A stretch of DNA of 42,835 nucleotides from Nemertoderma westbladi (taxonomy: Eukaryota; Xenacoelomorpha; Nemertodermatida; Nemertodermatidae): positions 1 to 42,835 of the forward strand of contig JAUCBJ010001619.1 of assembly GCA_032718475.1 (NCBI GenBank), in the 5' to 3' direction. The notes beneath the pieces were generated by a model. That model was given only the letters and a program-made list of their open reading frames with translations. It made no database searches and had not been told where the DNA came from. The position numbers and the translations under genes are program-made. Shown one piece after another: positions 27,218 to 38,903 of the stretch (its first letter is position 1; each line of letters begins with the position of its first letter).

Positions 27218-30200
27218 TCACATTATGAAGTGAAGCAGAATTCCGACAATTACTGCAAATTGTAAAATCTAATATATTTTTTATACTGTGTGTGTTTGCC
27301 CCAGCAACCTACCAGTTTTCCAATGGTATCACTGATTTACTTACTGTATAGGGTTCCAATGTTCTGTGGTCTGATGTCTGTTTGGGATAGGTGGTAACAG
27401 AGTTCATGGTGCGATTTTTTAGGTCAATGGTGCAATATAGATAGGCTTTGGGTAATCCTTTGTCCAGCTGATGAGGTGTCGAGATTACCGCGTACTGGGT
27501 CTCAGACACCGAAACGCAACCATATTTTTGATAAAATTAATTATTTTTGCTTGAGTTCTACCCCTTTACGGCGACAAAATGTCATATATTTTTCTATGGA
27601 ATATAGGCTTAGCTATTGTGCAGTATACTACCGGTATCATTTAGTGTATGGCGGTTAGGTTAGGGTTAGGGAGCGATACATACCTGTATGTTGAGCATGT
27701 TTCAATATATTTGTTTATGTCGTTTTTTTTTGTATTATTTTGTGTCGTTTTTTTTTGATGGCCTTAGGGCTAAGTACTACTTAGGGCTTAATGTCCTGAT
27801 CCTATGTTTTTTTTGTTAGATTAAGGGGTGTAAGACTTCAGTGTTTAACCATTTATTATATTTATATACCACCAAGCCCCATTAGTCAGTATGTCGGTAC
27901 TTTCAATTATCACATTATGAAGTGAAGCAGAATTCCGACAATTACTGCAAATTGTAAAATCTAATATATTTTTTATACTGTGTGTGTTTGCCCCAGCAAC
28001 CTACCAGTTTTCCAATGGTATCACTGATTTACTTACTGTATAGGGTTCCAATGTTCTGTGGTCTGATGTCTGTTTGGGATAGGTGGTAACAGAGTTCATG
28101 GTGCGATTTTTTAGGTCAATGGTGCAATATAGATAGGCTTTGGGTAATCCTTTGTCCAGCTGATGAGGTGTCGAGATTACCGCGTACTGGGTCTCAGACA
28201 CCGAAACGCAACCATATTTTTGATAAAATTAATTATTTTTGCTTGAGTTCTACCCCTTTACGGCGACAAAATGTCATATATTTTTCTATGGAATATAGGC
28301 TTAGCTATTGTGCAGTATACTACCGGTATCATTTAGTGTATGGCGGTTAGGTTAGGGTTAGGGAGCGATACATACCTGTATGTTGAGCATGTTTCAATAT
28401 ATTTGTTTATGTCGTTTTTTTTTGTATTATTTTGTGTCGTTTTTTTTTTGATGGCCTTAGGGCTAAGTACTACTTAGGGCTTAATGTCCTGATCCTATGT
28501 TTTTTTTGTTAGATTAAGGGGTGTAAGACTTCAGTGTTTAACCATTTATTATATTTATATACCACCAAGCCCCATTAGTCAGTATGTCGGTACTTTCAAT
28601 TATCACATTATGAAGTGAAGCAGAATTCCGACAATTACTGCAAATTGTAAAATCTAATATATTTTTTATACTGTGTGTGTTTGCCCCAGCAACCTACCAG
28701 TTTTCCAATGGTATCACTGATTTACTTACTGTATAGGGTTCCAATGTTCTGTGGTCTGATGTCTGTTTGGGATAGGTGGTAACAGAGTTCATGGTGCGAT
28801 TTTTTAGGTCAATGGTGCAATATAGATAGGCTTTGGGTAATCCTTTGTCCAGCTGATGAGGTGTCGAGATTACCGCGTACTGGGTCTCAGACACCGAAAC
28901 GCAACCATATTTTTGATAAAATTAATTATTTTTGCTTGAGTTCTACCCCTTTACGGCGACAAAATGTCATATATTTTTCTATGGAATATAGGCTTAGCTA
29001 TTGTGCAGTATACTACCGGTATCATTTAGTGTATGGCGGTTAGGTTAGGGTTAGGGAGCGATACATACCTGTATGTTGAGCATGTTTCAATATATTTGTT
29101 TATGTCGTTTTTTTTTGTATTATTTTGTGTCGTTTTTTTTTGATGGCCTTAGGGCTAAGTACTACTTAGGGCTTAATGTCCTGATCCTATGTTTTTTTTT
29201 TTGTTAGATTAAGGGGTGTAAGACTTCAGTGTTTAACCATTTATTATATTTATATACCACCAAGCCCCATTAGTCAGTATGTCGGTACTTTCAATTATCA
29301 CATTATGAAGTGAAGCAGAATTCCGACAATTACTGCAAATTGTAAAATCTAATATATTTTTTATACTGTGTGTGTTTGCCCCAGCAACCTACCAGTTTTC
29401 CAATGGTATCACTGATTTACTTACTGTATAGGGTTCCAATGTTCTGTGGTCTGATGTCTGTTTGGGATAGGTGGTAACAGAGTTCATGGTGCGATTTTTT
29501 AGGTCAATGGTGCAATATAGATAGGCTTTGGGTAATCCTTTGTCCAGCTGATGAGGTGTCGAGATTACCGCGTACTGGGTCTCAGACACCGAAACGCAAC
29601 CATATTTTTGATAAAATTAATTATTTTTGCTTGAGTTCTACCCCTTTACGGCGACAAAATGTCATATATTTTTCTATGGAATATAGGCTTAGCTATTGTG
29701 CAGTATACTACCGGTATCATTTAGTGTATGGCGGTTAGGTTAGGGTTAGGGAGCGATACATACCTGTATGTTGAGCATGTTTCAATATATTTGTTTATGT
29801 CGTTTTTTTTTGTATTATTTTGTGTCGTTTTTTTTTGATGGCCTTAGGGCTAAGTACTACTTAGGGCTTAATGTCCTGATCCTATGTTTTTTTTGTTAGA
29901 TTAAGGGGTGTAAGACTTCAGTGTTTAACCATTTATTATATTTATATACCACCAAGCCCCATTAGTCAGTATGTCGGTACTTTCAATTATCACATTATGA
30001 AGTGAAGCAGAATTCCGACAATTACTGCAAATTGTAAAATCTAATATATTTTTTATACTGTGTGTGTTTGCCCCAGCAACCTACCAGTTTTCCAATGGTA
30101 TCACTGATTTACTTACTGTATAGGGTTCCAATGTTCTGTGGTCTGATGTCTGTTTGGGATAGGTGGTAACAGAGTTCATGGTGCGATTTTTTAGGTCAAT

Positions 30201-32713
30201 GGTGCAATATAGATAGGCTTTGGGTAATCCTTTGTCCAGCTGATGAGGTGTCGAGATTACCGCGTACTGGGTCTCAGACACCGAAACGCAACCATATTTT
30301 TGATAAAATTAATTATTTTTGCTTGAGTTCTACCCCTTTACGGCGACAAAATGTCATATATTTTTCTATGGAATATAGGCTTAGCTATTGTGCAGTATAC
30401 TACCGGTATCATTTAGTGTATGGCGGTTAGGTTAGGGTTAGGGAGCGATACATACCTGTATGTTGAGCATGTTTCAATATATTTGTTTATGTCGTTTTTT
30501 TTTGTATTATTTTGTGTCGTTTTTTTTTGATGGCCTTAGGGCTAAGTACTACTTAGGGCTTAATGTCCTGATCCTATGTTTTTTTTGTTAGATTAAGGGG
30601 TGTAAGACTTCAGTGTTTAACCATTTATTATATTTATATACCACCAAGCCCCATTAGTCAGTATGTCGGTACTTTCAATTATCACATTATGAAGTGAAGC
30701 AGAATTCCGACAATTACTGCAAATTGTAAAATCTAATATATTTTTTATACTGTGTGTGTTTGCCCCAGCAACCTACCAGTTTTCCAATGGTATCACTGAT
30801 TTACTTACTGTATAGGGTTCCAATGTTCTGTGGTCTGATGTCTGTTTGGGATAGGTGGTAACAGAGTTCATGGTGCGATTTTTTAGGTCAATGGTGCAAT
30901 ATAGATAGGCTTTGGGTAATCCTTTGTCCAGCTGATGAGGTGTCGAGATTACCGCGTACTGGGTCTCAGACACCGAAACGCAACCATATTTTTGATAAAA
31001 TTAATTATTTTTGCTTGAGTTCTACCCCTTTACGGCGACAAAATGTCATATATTTTTCTATGGAATATAGGCTTAGCTATTGTGCAGTATACTACCGGTA
31101 TCATTTAGTGTATGGCGGTTAGGTTAGGGTTAGGGAGCGATACATACCTGTATGTTGAGCATGTTTCAATATATTTGTTTATGTCGTTTTTTTTTGTATT
31201 ATTTTGTGTCGTTTTTTTTTGATGGCCTTAGGGCTAAGTACTACTTAGGGCTTAATGTCCTGATCCTATGTTTTTTTTGTTAGATTAAGGGGTGTAAGAC
31301 TTCAGTGTTTAACCATTTATTATATTTATATACCACCAAGCCCCATTAGTCAGTATGTCGGTACTTTCAATTATCACATTATGAAGTGAAGCAGAATTCC
31401 GACAATTACTGCAAATTGTAAAATCTAATATATTTTTTATACTGTGTGTGTTTGCCCCAGCAACCTACCAGTTTTCCAATGGTATCACTGATTTACTTAC
31501 TGTATAGGGTTCCAATGTTCTGTGGTCTGATGTCTGTTTGGGATAGGTGGTAACAGAGTTCATGGTGCGATTTTTTAGGTCAATGGTGCAATATAGATAG
31601 GCTTTGGGTAATCCTTTGTCCAGCTGATGAGGTGTCGAGATTACCGCGTACTGGGTCTCAGACACCGAAACGCAACCATATTTTTGATAAAATTAATTAT
31701 TTTTGCTTGAGTTCTACCCCTTTACGGCGACAAAATGTCATATATTTTTCTATGGAATATAGGCTTAGCTATTGTGCAGTATACTACCGGTATCATTTAG
31801 TGTATGGCGGTTAGGTTAGGGTTAGGGAGCGATACATACCTGTATGTTGAGCATGTTTCAATATATTTGTTTATGTCGTTTTTTTTTGTATTATTTTGTG
31901 TCGTTTTTTTTTGATGGCCTTAGGGCTAAGTACTACTTAGGGCTTAATGTCCTGATCCTATGTTGTTTTTTTTTGTTAGATTAAGGGGTGTAAGACTTCA
32001 GTGTTTAACCATTTATTATATTTATATACCACCAAGCCCCATTAGTCAGTATGTCGGTACTTTCAATTATCACATTATGAAGTGAAGCAGAATTCCGACA
32101 ATTACTGCAAATTGTAAAATCTAATATATTTTTTATACTGTGTGTGTTTGCCCCAGCAACCTACCAGTTTTCCAATGGTATCACTGATTTACTTACTGTA
32201 TAGGGTTCCAATGTTCTGTGGTCTGATGTCTGTTTGGGATAGGTGGTAACAGAGTTCATGGTGCGATTTTTTAGGTCAATGGTGCAATATAGATAGGCTT
32301 TGGGTAATCCTTTGTCCAGCTGATGAGGTGTCGAGATTACCGCGTACTGGGTCTCAGACACCGAAACGCAACCATATTTTTGATAAAATTAATTATTTTT
32401 GCTTGAGTTCTACCCCTTTACGGCGACAAAATGTCATATATTTTTCTATGGAATATAGGCTTAGCTATTGTGCAGTATACTACCGGTATCATTTAGTGTA
32501 TGGCGGTTAGGTTAGGGTTAGGGAGCGATACATACCTGTATGTTGAGCATGTTTCAATATATTTGTTTATGTCGTTTTTTTTTGTATTATTTTGTGTCGT
32601 TTTTTTTTGATGGCCTTAGGGCTAAGTACTACTTAGGGCTTAATGTCCTGATCCTATGTTTTTTTTGTTAGATTAAGGGGTGTAAGACTTCAGTGTTTAA
32701 CCATTTATTATAT
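27089..32713 (+). repeat. 692-bp tandem satellite, eight full copies plus a partial one
   Basis: Units start (TTAGGGCTTAATG) at 27089, 27781, 28474, 29166, 29861, 30553, 31245 and 31937, with an 81-base partial copy at 32633-32713. Spacings are 692, 693, 692, 695, 692, 692, 692 and 696. By eye the only differences are poly-T lengths, so amplification or homogenisation is very recent. Each unit carries GGTTAGGTTAGGGTTAGGG, a telomere-like cluster, and a 66-codon minus-strand frame beginning SETQYAVISTP. Those ORFs are repeated copies of one sequence, not independent genes. Confidence 0.97.
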
Positions 32714-33010
32714 AATATATTGTATGTTATGGAGGGGGGCATGCATGGCGGGAATTGGGGGGTAAGAGGAATGTATGGGGTGTAATACAGGTTGGGAACA
32801 GCTAGCAGCTGTGAAGATTATTAGAGGTAACAGCTGTGAATTTATAGATTTAACATTAACTTTAATAAAATGATAAAAATACTGATAAACAATACTAATA
32901 ATATAATAACTAATGAATATTAATACTGATAAACATTATCGAATAAACCTCAAATTAACCAAGAATACAAAAATTACATCACTTAAAATTTTTTTTACGT
33001 GGTTGAAAAC
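32714..33010. other. AT-rich upstream region of the sulfotransferase
   Basis: Contains a short G-rich patch (about 32734-32780) and AT-rich DNA up to the start codon. No clear TATA or initiator. Confidence 0.4.
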
Positions 33011-34249
33011 ATGTTTAACATGCGTTTTTGTAAAAATTACAAAACATTAACTTTATTTACTTTCACGAGTGTAATAATACTTCTTTTGTACCTGGTACAG
33101 AGGAGAAGATATATTGTTCGAGATGGACTACTGATTCTTTCTAAGCCAGAAGCTGCGAAAAACGTGACGGAGAGATTGGTAGAGGAAATGGATGACATAA
33201 TATCAAACTCGGTTCAACCAAATGGAACGAATGCGACTATTTTGCATAGAAAATGCCATAGGAGAATGAATATTTTTTACCTGAAAACTCACAAAACCGG
33301 GTCCCGTACCACAGTTTCCATGGTTATTAATCACGTTATCGGTAACAATCTCACACCCGCGTTGTCTGACAAAGAATCCTTCGCGGAAAGGAGTGATCGA
33401 CAATGGAGTTACTGGTGGGGCCAACATTTAAACCCGTTCACTCGACACCCTAATGTTTCATTTGTCCACGGACGATTTAACATAGACGTTAAAAAGTTTA
33501 TGCCACGAGATACCCTGTATATTGTCGGCATCAGAGAGACTTCGAGACTTGTCCAATCATACATCACCTATTTTGGTCCTCACTCATTCTTTCGGGACGA
33601 AAATCATTTAGTACTCAAAAATGAGAATGTTATTTATAAATCTTTCATAAATAACGCAAAAGGTACGACGTTCAATAACAGATCTTTTATAAATCCTTTA
33701 CTATATGAACTGGGTTATAATGTAAATTCCCCCAATGAGAGTGATTATATTGATATTATAAAAGAAATTGATAGGGAATTTGATTTGGTGATTTTGTTGG
33801 AATATTTTGATGAGTCAATGATTTTGTTGAAAGATTTAATGTGTTGGGAATTTGAAGACGTTGTTTATAGGAGTAAAAAAAGTGGGAAAACCCAAAAACT
33901 TGACATTTTTGATGAAGAGAAACTCAGAAATATAAATATCGGAGATTGGAATCTTTACAAACATTTCAATAAAACACTTTGGGCTAAAATCGAAATGTAT
34001 GGGTTTGAGAGAATGGAGAAAGATCTAAAATTATTTAGAGAAATAAAGGAGCGAATTAATTCCTACTGTTTAGATGAAAAAATCAGCATTAAAACCAACG
34101 CGAATGAAGTAAAGTGTGTTATACTTTCCTGTGGTGATGAGAATAACATAGACCGAATGTTAACGGATCTGACAAATAAGAACAAAAACGTCGTTAAAGC
34201 TGTAGGTTTGTACCGCGAGGCAGTTCTAAATGGTACATTTAAATGTTAA
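33011..34249 (+). CDS. Galactose-3-O-sulfotransferase family protein (Gal3ST-like), intronless
   Basis: A 412-residue ORF; I use the ATG at 33011 because the frame upstream offers only GTG. It is a type II Golgi membrane protein in layout: short basic cytosolic end, one membrane helix (about 12-29, LTLFTFTSVIILLLYLV), then a lumenal catalytic part with several N-glycosylation sequons. FYLKTHKTGSRTT (89-101) is the 5'-phosphosulfate-binding loop for the donor PAPS; IVGIRETSRLVQSYITYF (171-188) occupies the 3'-phosphate-binding place, with Arg and Ser in the expected positions. LEYFDESMILLKDLMCW is a family signature. Members sulfate the 3-OH of galactose on glycolipids and glycans. The usual RDP after the second strand is RET here, so activity is not certain. 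Which paralogue cannot be told. Confidence 0.88.
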   Translation: MFNMRFCKNYKTLTLFTFTSVIILLLYLVQRRRYIVRDGLLILSKPEAAKNVTERLVEEMDDIISNSVQPNGTNATILHRKCHRRMNIFYLKTHKTGSRTTVSMVINHVIGNNLTPALSDKESFAERSDRQWSYWWGQHLNPFTRHPNVSFVHGRFNIDVKKFMPRDTLYIVGIRETSRLVQSYITYFGPHSFFRDENHLVLKNENVIYKSFINNAKGTTFNNRSFINPLLYELGYNVNSPNESDYIDIIKEIDREFDLVILLEYFDESMILLKDLMCWEFEDVVYRSKKSGKTQKLDIFDEEKLRNINIGDWNLYKHFNKTLWAKIEMYGFERMEKDLKLFREIKERINSYCLDEKISIKTNANEVKCVILSCGDENNIDRMLTDLTNKNKNVVKAVGLYREAVLNGTFKC

Positions 34250-34831
34250 TAATGAAATAATAATTTAGTCTTCGTGATGTTAGAATAGGTATATTTACTA
34301 TAATTAATTTATTTGATGTTATATATAAAGTTATTTTTATCATCATTTACCCAATTTTGATGTTAACTCCACTTGACAAAAGAGGGATGAATTTAAGAGC
34401 ATAATTAATTATTATATGTGCAGATATAGAGTAAAGGAAGTTGAGGAAAGCCGGACTTTTAATTTAGTTTATATTACGCGATAAATTTTCACTCGTCATG
34501 AACCCAACATGTATGTGACCTTTTGTTAAATTTGTTGGCTATGCGTTTGCGGCTGTTTGGGCGGGCGTATGGTACACTTTTCACACTGAAACATTTTGGT
34601 TGTAAAATGTTACACGCATCAGAGATATTTCATTTATAATTTATAATAAATTAGTGTGAGAAGAAGAGCAAACAACGTATAATAACGTATGTAACGAAAT
34701 AATTGTTTTGGGGTTCAACTTGAAAGCTCAAAAACCTGCGAACCGACTGAGCGGGTTGCAGCCTAAGGAGGAACTACGAGCCTGAAAAAGGACTTGAAAC
34801 CCGACGGCAGCTGCATTCCCTCCCTGACTCG
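34250..34831. other. Downstream region of the sulfotransferase
   Basis: AT-rich DNA with an AATAAA at 34645-34650, a possible 3' end signal 400 bases after the stop. No other feature. Confidence 0.4.
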
Positions 34832-34903
34832 ACGGACAGACACCCGACAGACATCGGACGGACACCCGACAGACATCGGACAAACACCCGACGGACACCC
34901 GAC

Positions 34904-34934
<31 letters not shown>

Positions 34935-34940
34935 GGGGGC
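34832..34940 (+). repeat. GACACCCGAC short tandem repeat with poly-G tail
   Basis: Repeated GACACCCGACAGACATCGGA-like units (34832-34905) run into a poly-G stretch of more than 20 bases (to about 34939). ORFs across it on both strands are by-products. Confidence 0.85.
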
Positions 34941-35243
34941 AAAATATTATATAAAGTAAAGTCAGTGGCCTTATTAAATAAATTCATTTTACTGTAGGTT
35001 TATTTTATTGTGAATATTCTAATTTTTGGTGTGGGGAAACCCATATATTTTGAATCAGTTCATTTAGAAGGATCAGTAAATTTATGTTCAACCAACTCAT
35101 TCTTTTTACGACCTGGGTGACAAATTCTTCCCCATCAATAGTTCCGGTGACTATGAGGATCGCAAACCCACCAGGGAACTTACATCGGCGTCATTCCCCT
35201 GATCGAGAATTGATTGCAACAGTAATTATATTTCATATTATTT
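34941..35243. other. Non-coding DNA before the hexanucleotide array
   Basis: No recognisable feature. The first 50 codons of a long ORF starting at 35084 show no protein family character. Confidence 0.4.
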
Positions 35244-36316
35244 CCATGGTCATGGTCATGGTCATGGTCATGGTCTTGGTCATGGTCATGGTCATGGTCA
35301 TGGTCATGGTCATGGTCATGGTCATGGTCAAGGTCATGGTCAAGGTCATGGTCATGGTCATGGTCATGGTCATGGTCATGGTCATGGTCATGGTCATGGT
35401 CATGGTCATGGTCATGGTCATGGTCATGGTCATGGTCATGGTCATGGTCATGGTCATGGTCATGGTCATGGTCATGGTCATGGTCATGGTCATGGTCATG
35501 GTCATGGTCATGGTCATGGTCATGGTCATGGTCATGGTCATGGTCATGGTCATGGTCATGGTCATGGTCATGGTCATGGTCATGGTCATGGTCATGGTCA
35601 TGGTCATGGTCATGGTCATGGTCATGGTCATGGTCATGGTCATGGTCATGGTCATGGTCATGGTCATGGTCATGGTCATGGTCATGGTCATGGTCATGGT
35701 CATGGTCATGGTCATGGTCATGGTCACGGTCACGGTCACGGTCACGGTCACGGTCACGGTCACGGTCACGGTCACGGTCACGGTCACGGTCACGGTCACG
35801 GTCACGGTCACGGTCACGGTCACGGTCACGGTCACGGTCACGGTCACGGTCACGGTCACGGTCACGGTCACGGTCACGGTCACGGTCACGGTCACGGTCA
35901 CGGTCACGGTCACGGTCACGGTCACGGTCACGGTCACGGTCATGGTCATGGTCATGGTCATGGTCATGGTCATGGTCATGGTCATGGTCATGGTCATGGT
36001 CATGGTCATGGTCATGGTCATGGTCATGGTCATGGTCATGGTCATGGTCATGGTCATGGTCATGGTCATGGTCATGGTCATGGTCATGGTCATGGTCATG
36101 GTCATGGTCATGGTCATGGTCATGGTCATGGTCATGGTCATGGTCATGGTCATGGTCATGGTCATGGTCATGGTCATGGTCATGGTCATGGTCATGGTCA
36201 TGGTCATGGTCATGGTCATGGTCATGGTCATGGTCATGGTCATGGTCATGGTCATGGTCATGGTCATGGTCATGGTCATGGTCATGGTCATGGTCATGGT
36301 CATGGTCATGGTCATG
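35244..36316 (+). repeat. Hexanucleotide array (CATGGT)n-(CACGGT)36-(CATGGT)n
   Basis: About 1.07 kb of a 6-bp unit in three blocks: CATGGT from 35244, 36 uninterrupted CACGGT units (35725-35940), then CATGGT again to 36316. The left block has three odd units near 35274, 35329 and 35341. All six frames are open, giving VMVM, HGHG, DHDH and similar strings; these are not genes. Each unit holds GGTCA, the nuclear-receptor half-site sequence, though nothing shows it is used that way. Confidence 0.98.
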
Positions 36317-36900
36317 GAGGGCATGTTCCAAAATACTGTACGTAGATACTCCAAAAACTACGATCTTGACATCAACATTAATGTAGTCACGAAGAACCCC
36401 ACATCACTAGGACAAATACTAACCAAAAATAAAACTCAATCACAAACACACACAAATAACACCACTAATGAGCCATGTAACTCTAGCCGCTGCCTTACAT
36501 GCAAAACAATCACTAACATACAACAGACACCATGGGGTGAAAAGATAAAAGGACACTATACATGTAAGTCCCACACTGTATGTTACTTGGCCTGGTGCCA
36601 CTGCCACCCTACTCTATACTACATAGGCCAAACGATACAGAATATTCACGAACGCTTTAATGGACACCGCAACAACATACGACACTACCCCTCACGAGCC
36701 AATGACGGAAAAACACACGAAGACATACTCCTAGCTATGCACATTATTATATGGTTGTGGTTTAGAAAATCTACGCACCGCAACCATAAAACAATTCACA
36801 AACATACCCGAATTACTAGCGACGGAAGCTAACCTATTCTATACATACAACCCCCCACTTAACGTAGCATTTTGGTTTTTATGTGCTTTTCCCCTACTTT
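36317..36900 (+). pseudogene. Penelope-like element, GIY-YIG endonuclease end (frameshifted)
   Basis: Directly after the hexanucleotide array the frame encodes the C-terminal part of a Penelope-like retroelement protein: a NEPCNSSRCLTC Cys cluster, CYLAWCHCHPTLYYIGQT and ERFNGHRNNIRHY. Here the YIG strand and the Arg of the GIY-YIG nuclease are visible; the first GIY motif is replaced by CYLAWC. After LLAMHI the frame shifts: ELLATEANLFYTYNPPLN, the expected end of the domain, lies in another frame around 36805-36860. The reverse transcriptase part is absent, so this is a 5'-truncated dead copy. The satellite may have grown at its truncation point. Confidence 0.75.
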
Positions 36901-37340
36901 CCTTTTTGTTTTTGTCTTGGTTTTTCTGTTTCTTGTGATTTCTTACTCTGTAAAAATTACAGCTATCATTATGTTGCATTCTACCTAACCATGCGCTTTA
37001 AGTAGATACCTCATAATCCTATGTAACCTACCTAATCCAATTATACCATTCAGTATGTAGACACATGACCACTCCTGGGATTTCCCTATCAACTTCTCCC
37101 AACCTTATAACCCAACCTGCAACCCTATATTTGTACTTTAGATTGACAGCTTACAACTAACTCGGTGTATTTTCCCTATCACAATTACCTTACGTTATAC
37201 AGTACATACATACACGTTAACCTTTCTGGGATTCACCTATCAGGTATTCCCCTTTAAAACGTATATATATATATATAGACCCCACCTTTTCCTGTTAGTT
37301 GCCAGTACATAGTCTGATGCAGACTGGGAGGTCGAAAACG
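36901..37340 (+). mobile_element. Penelope-like 3' region with hammerhead-like remnant
   Basis: Non-coding DNA downstream of the endonuclease. At 37314-37339 CTGATGC, a four-pair stem (GACT/GGTC) and GAAAAC follow each other, resembling a type I hammerhead ribozyme core (CUGAUGA, stem II, GAAA) as known from Penelope-like element ends. The required A after CUGAUG is C, so it is probably inactive. Confidence 0.4.
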
Positions 37341-38903
37341 TTTACTATGGGGCCGTCCAAGTATGACGTCAGCACTTTAGGGGGGGGGGGGGGGGAGGGG
37401 GGTTGGGAAAATCTGATGACGTGCTGATGAGGGGAGGGGAGGGGGTCAGCCAAAATCTGACGTTGTAAAAGCTTTTGCGTAATTAACCGGTTATTTTCCC
37501 TTAAAGTACTCTGTAGTTGGTTTGCCAGGCATAAAAAGGCCGTGTCCTTGCTGTACTGGTGTTTTAGAGGACATAAAAGTCATTTCTTCTGTATTTGTAC
37601 TTTAGAGGACATAATCCGCAATCTCGTGACGCGATAAGCTAGATACTCTTGAAAACAGTGTCGCTACCATGACGACGGCTAACAGCTGATATTGCCACGT
37701 CGACATTTCTTTGTTTCTTTGTTCTCTCGTTGTTCGGTTGACCAATCAGAGCGTTTTTTGTCTCTGTGTTGGAGGTGGATACAGAACTCAGTAGTTCAGT
37801 GTTATGTTTTTGCCCAGAGCCTAAGAACACCGGCTTTTGGCACCTCCGTGTTTCAGCATTCTTTAGCTCTTACATTAGTAGGCTTAATTATAGAACGTAT
37901 ATCTGTTATCTTACTCACTCACTATCCATAAACTATTAATCTTACAAATCTTACTAATATTACTGCTTTTACTGTCGGTTATTCGTTATATTTGTTGATG
38001 AAATATTATATCGGAATACTGATCAATAGTCCGACATCCCAATCTTCTTGATATACTAAAGGTTAGAGAGACCGGTTACAGATAAACGATTGCGACCTAT
38101 GTTAAGTGGTTTGGAGTGAATCTAATGCTATTTCATAGGCCCGACATAAATTGTCTGTTGCTCTCTTTATACGTGACTAAATTTAGTGAAGGTCGGCAGG
38201 TTAGTGTGCAGTATTGTGCAGCATTGTGTATGAGTGTAACTGATAACAAAGCATCTCCTAAAGAATGCGCCATATACGTGAATCTATAGCCTTTTCGTTG
38301 TGTCTAGTTTAAGTCATAACTCTGTTTACATATTTAGAGCGCCACGTCCTAAAGGAACTGTTAATATTTCCCGAAAGTGAATAATATTTGTCAGAGATTA
38401 TATATTACGATCAGTCGAATAATACGGTAGGCTTACACCATCAATCATTAAGCTTCCGAATTCAGTCTCCCGGGTATATCCAGCGGGTGAATGATTGCGC
38501 ATAGACTGGCTTCGGCTAATGTAGTGTATCAAATACTCGTCATAAGCTAAAGAATATATATCATCTAAAAGACATCCTAATTTTGGCAGGTTAAACTGTC
38601 AAAGGTCTTAAAAGCGCAAACAATAACAGATATTGCTTCTGGATTGCGGTGTAAGCAATCTAGTCGAAAGTACCGGTCGACCGGTAACCAGTAGGCCTGA
38701 CTGCCTGATCATCCGGACCGGTACCTACAGTAGTACAGGTACAGCAGTATTATTCGATTGTGGTATTGTATACCGGTAGGCTGTTTAAGAGATTAGGGAC
38801 TGTACACCCCTTGTTTCTTTTGGAGCTTACTTATTTCTGTCAGTTTTATTTATTTGTAGGCCAGTATTGAGCAGAAGGCGTGTAAGCCTGCTCAGATTGT
38901 ACA
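37341..38903. other. Non-coding DNA with G tract and CCAAT motif
   Basis: A poly-G run and G-rich DNA lie at 37379-37445, a GACCAATCAGAGCG (CCAAT-box) sequence at about 37740-37753, and twin TTTAGAGGACATAA words at about 37562 and 37600. If the ORF at the window end is a retrotransposon Gag, part of this could be its long terminal repeat and promoter; I cannot place the boundaries. No coding exon seen. Confidence 0.4.

Noticed and set aside
27476-27658. 60-codon plus-strand ORF repeated in every satellite unit
   Set aside because: All copies are the same sequence, so repeated openness is no evidence of selection, and the peptide has no recognisable features.
27089-32713. CRISPR-like or genuine telomeric array
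   Set aside because: The units are 692 bp with no spacers, and TTAGGG-like motifs occur only two or three times per unit, not as a telomere tract.
35084-36832. 582-codon ORF with Val-Met repeats and 370-380-codon antisense ORFs
   Set aside because: The hexanucleotide array is open in every frame. Only the part after 36317 has protein character, and that is a retroelement remnant.
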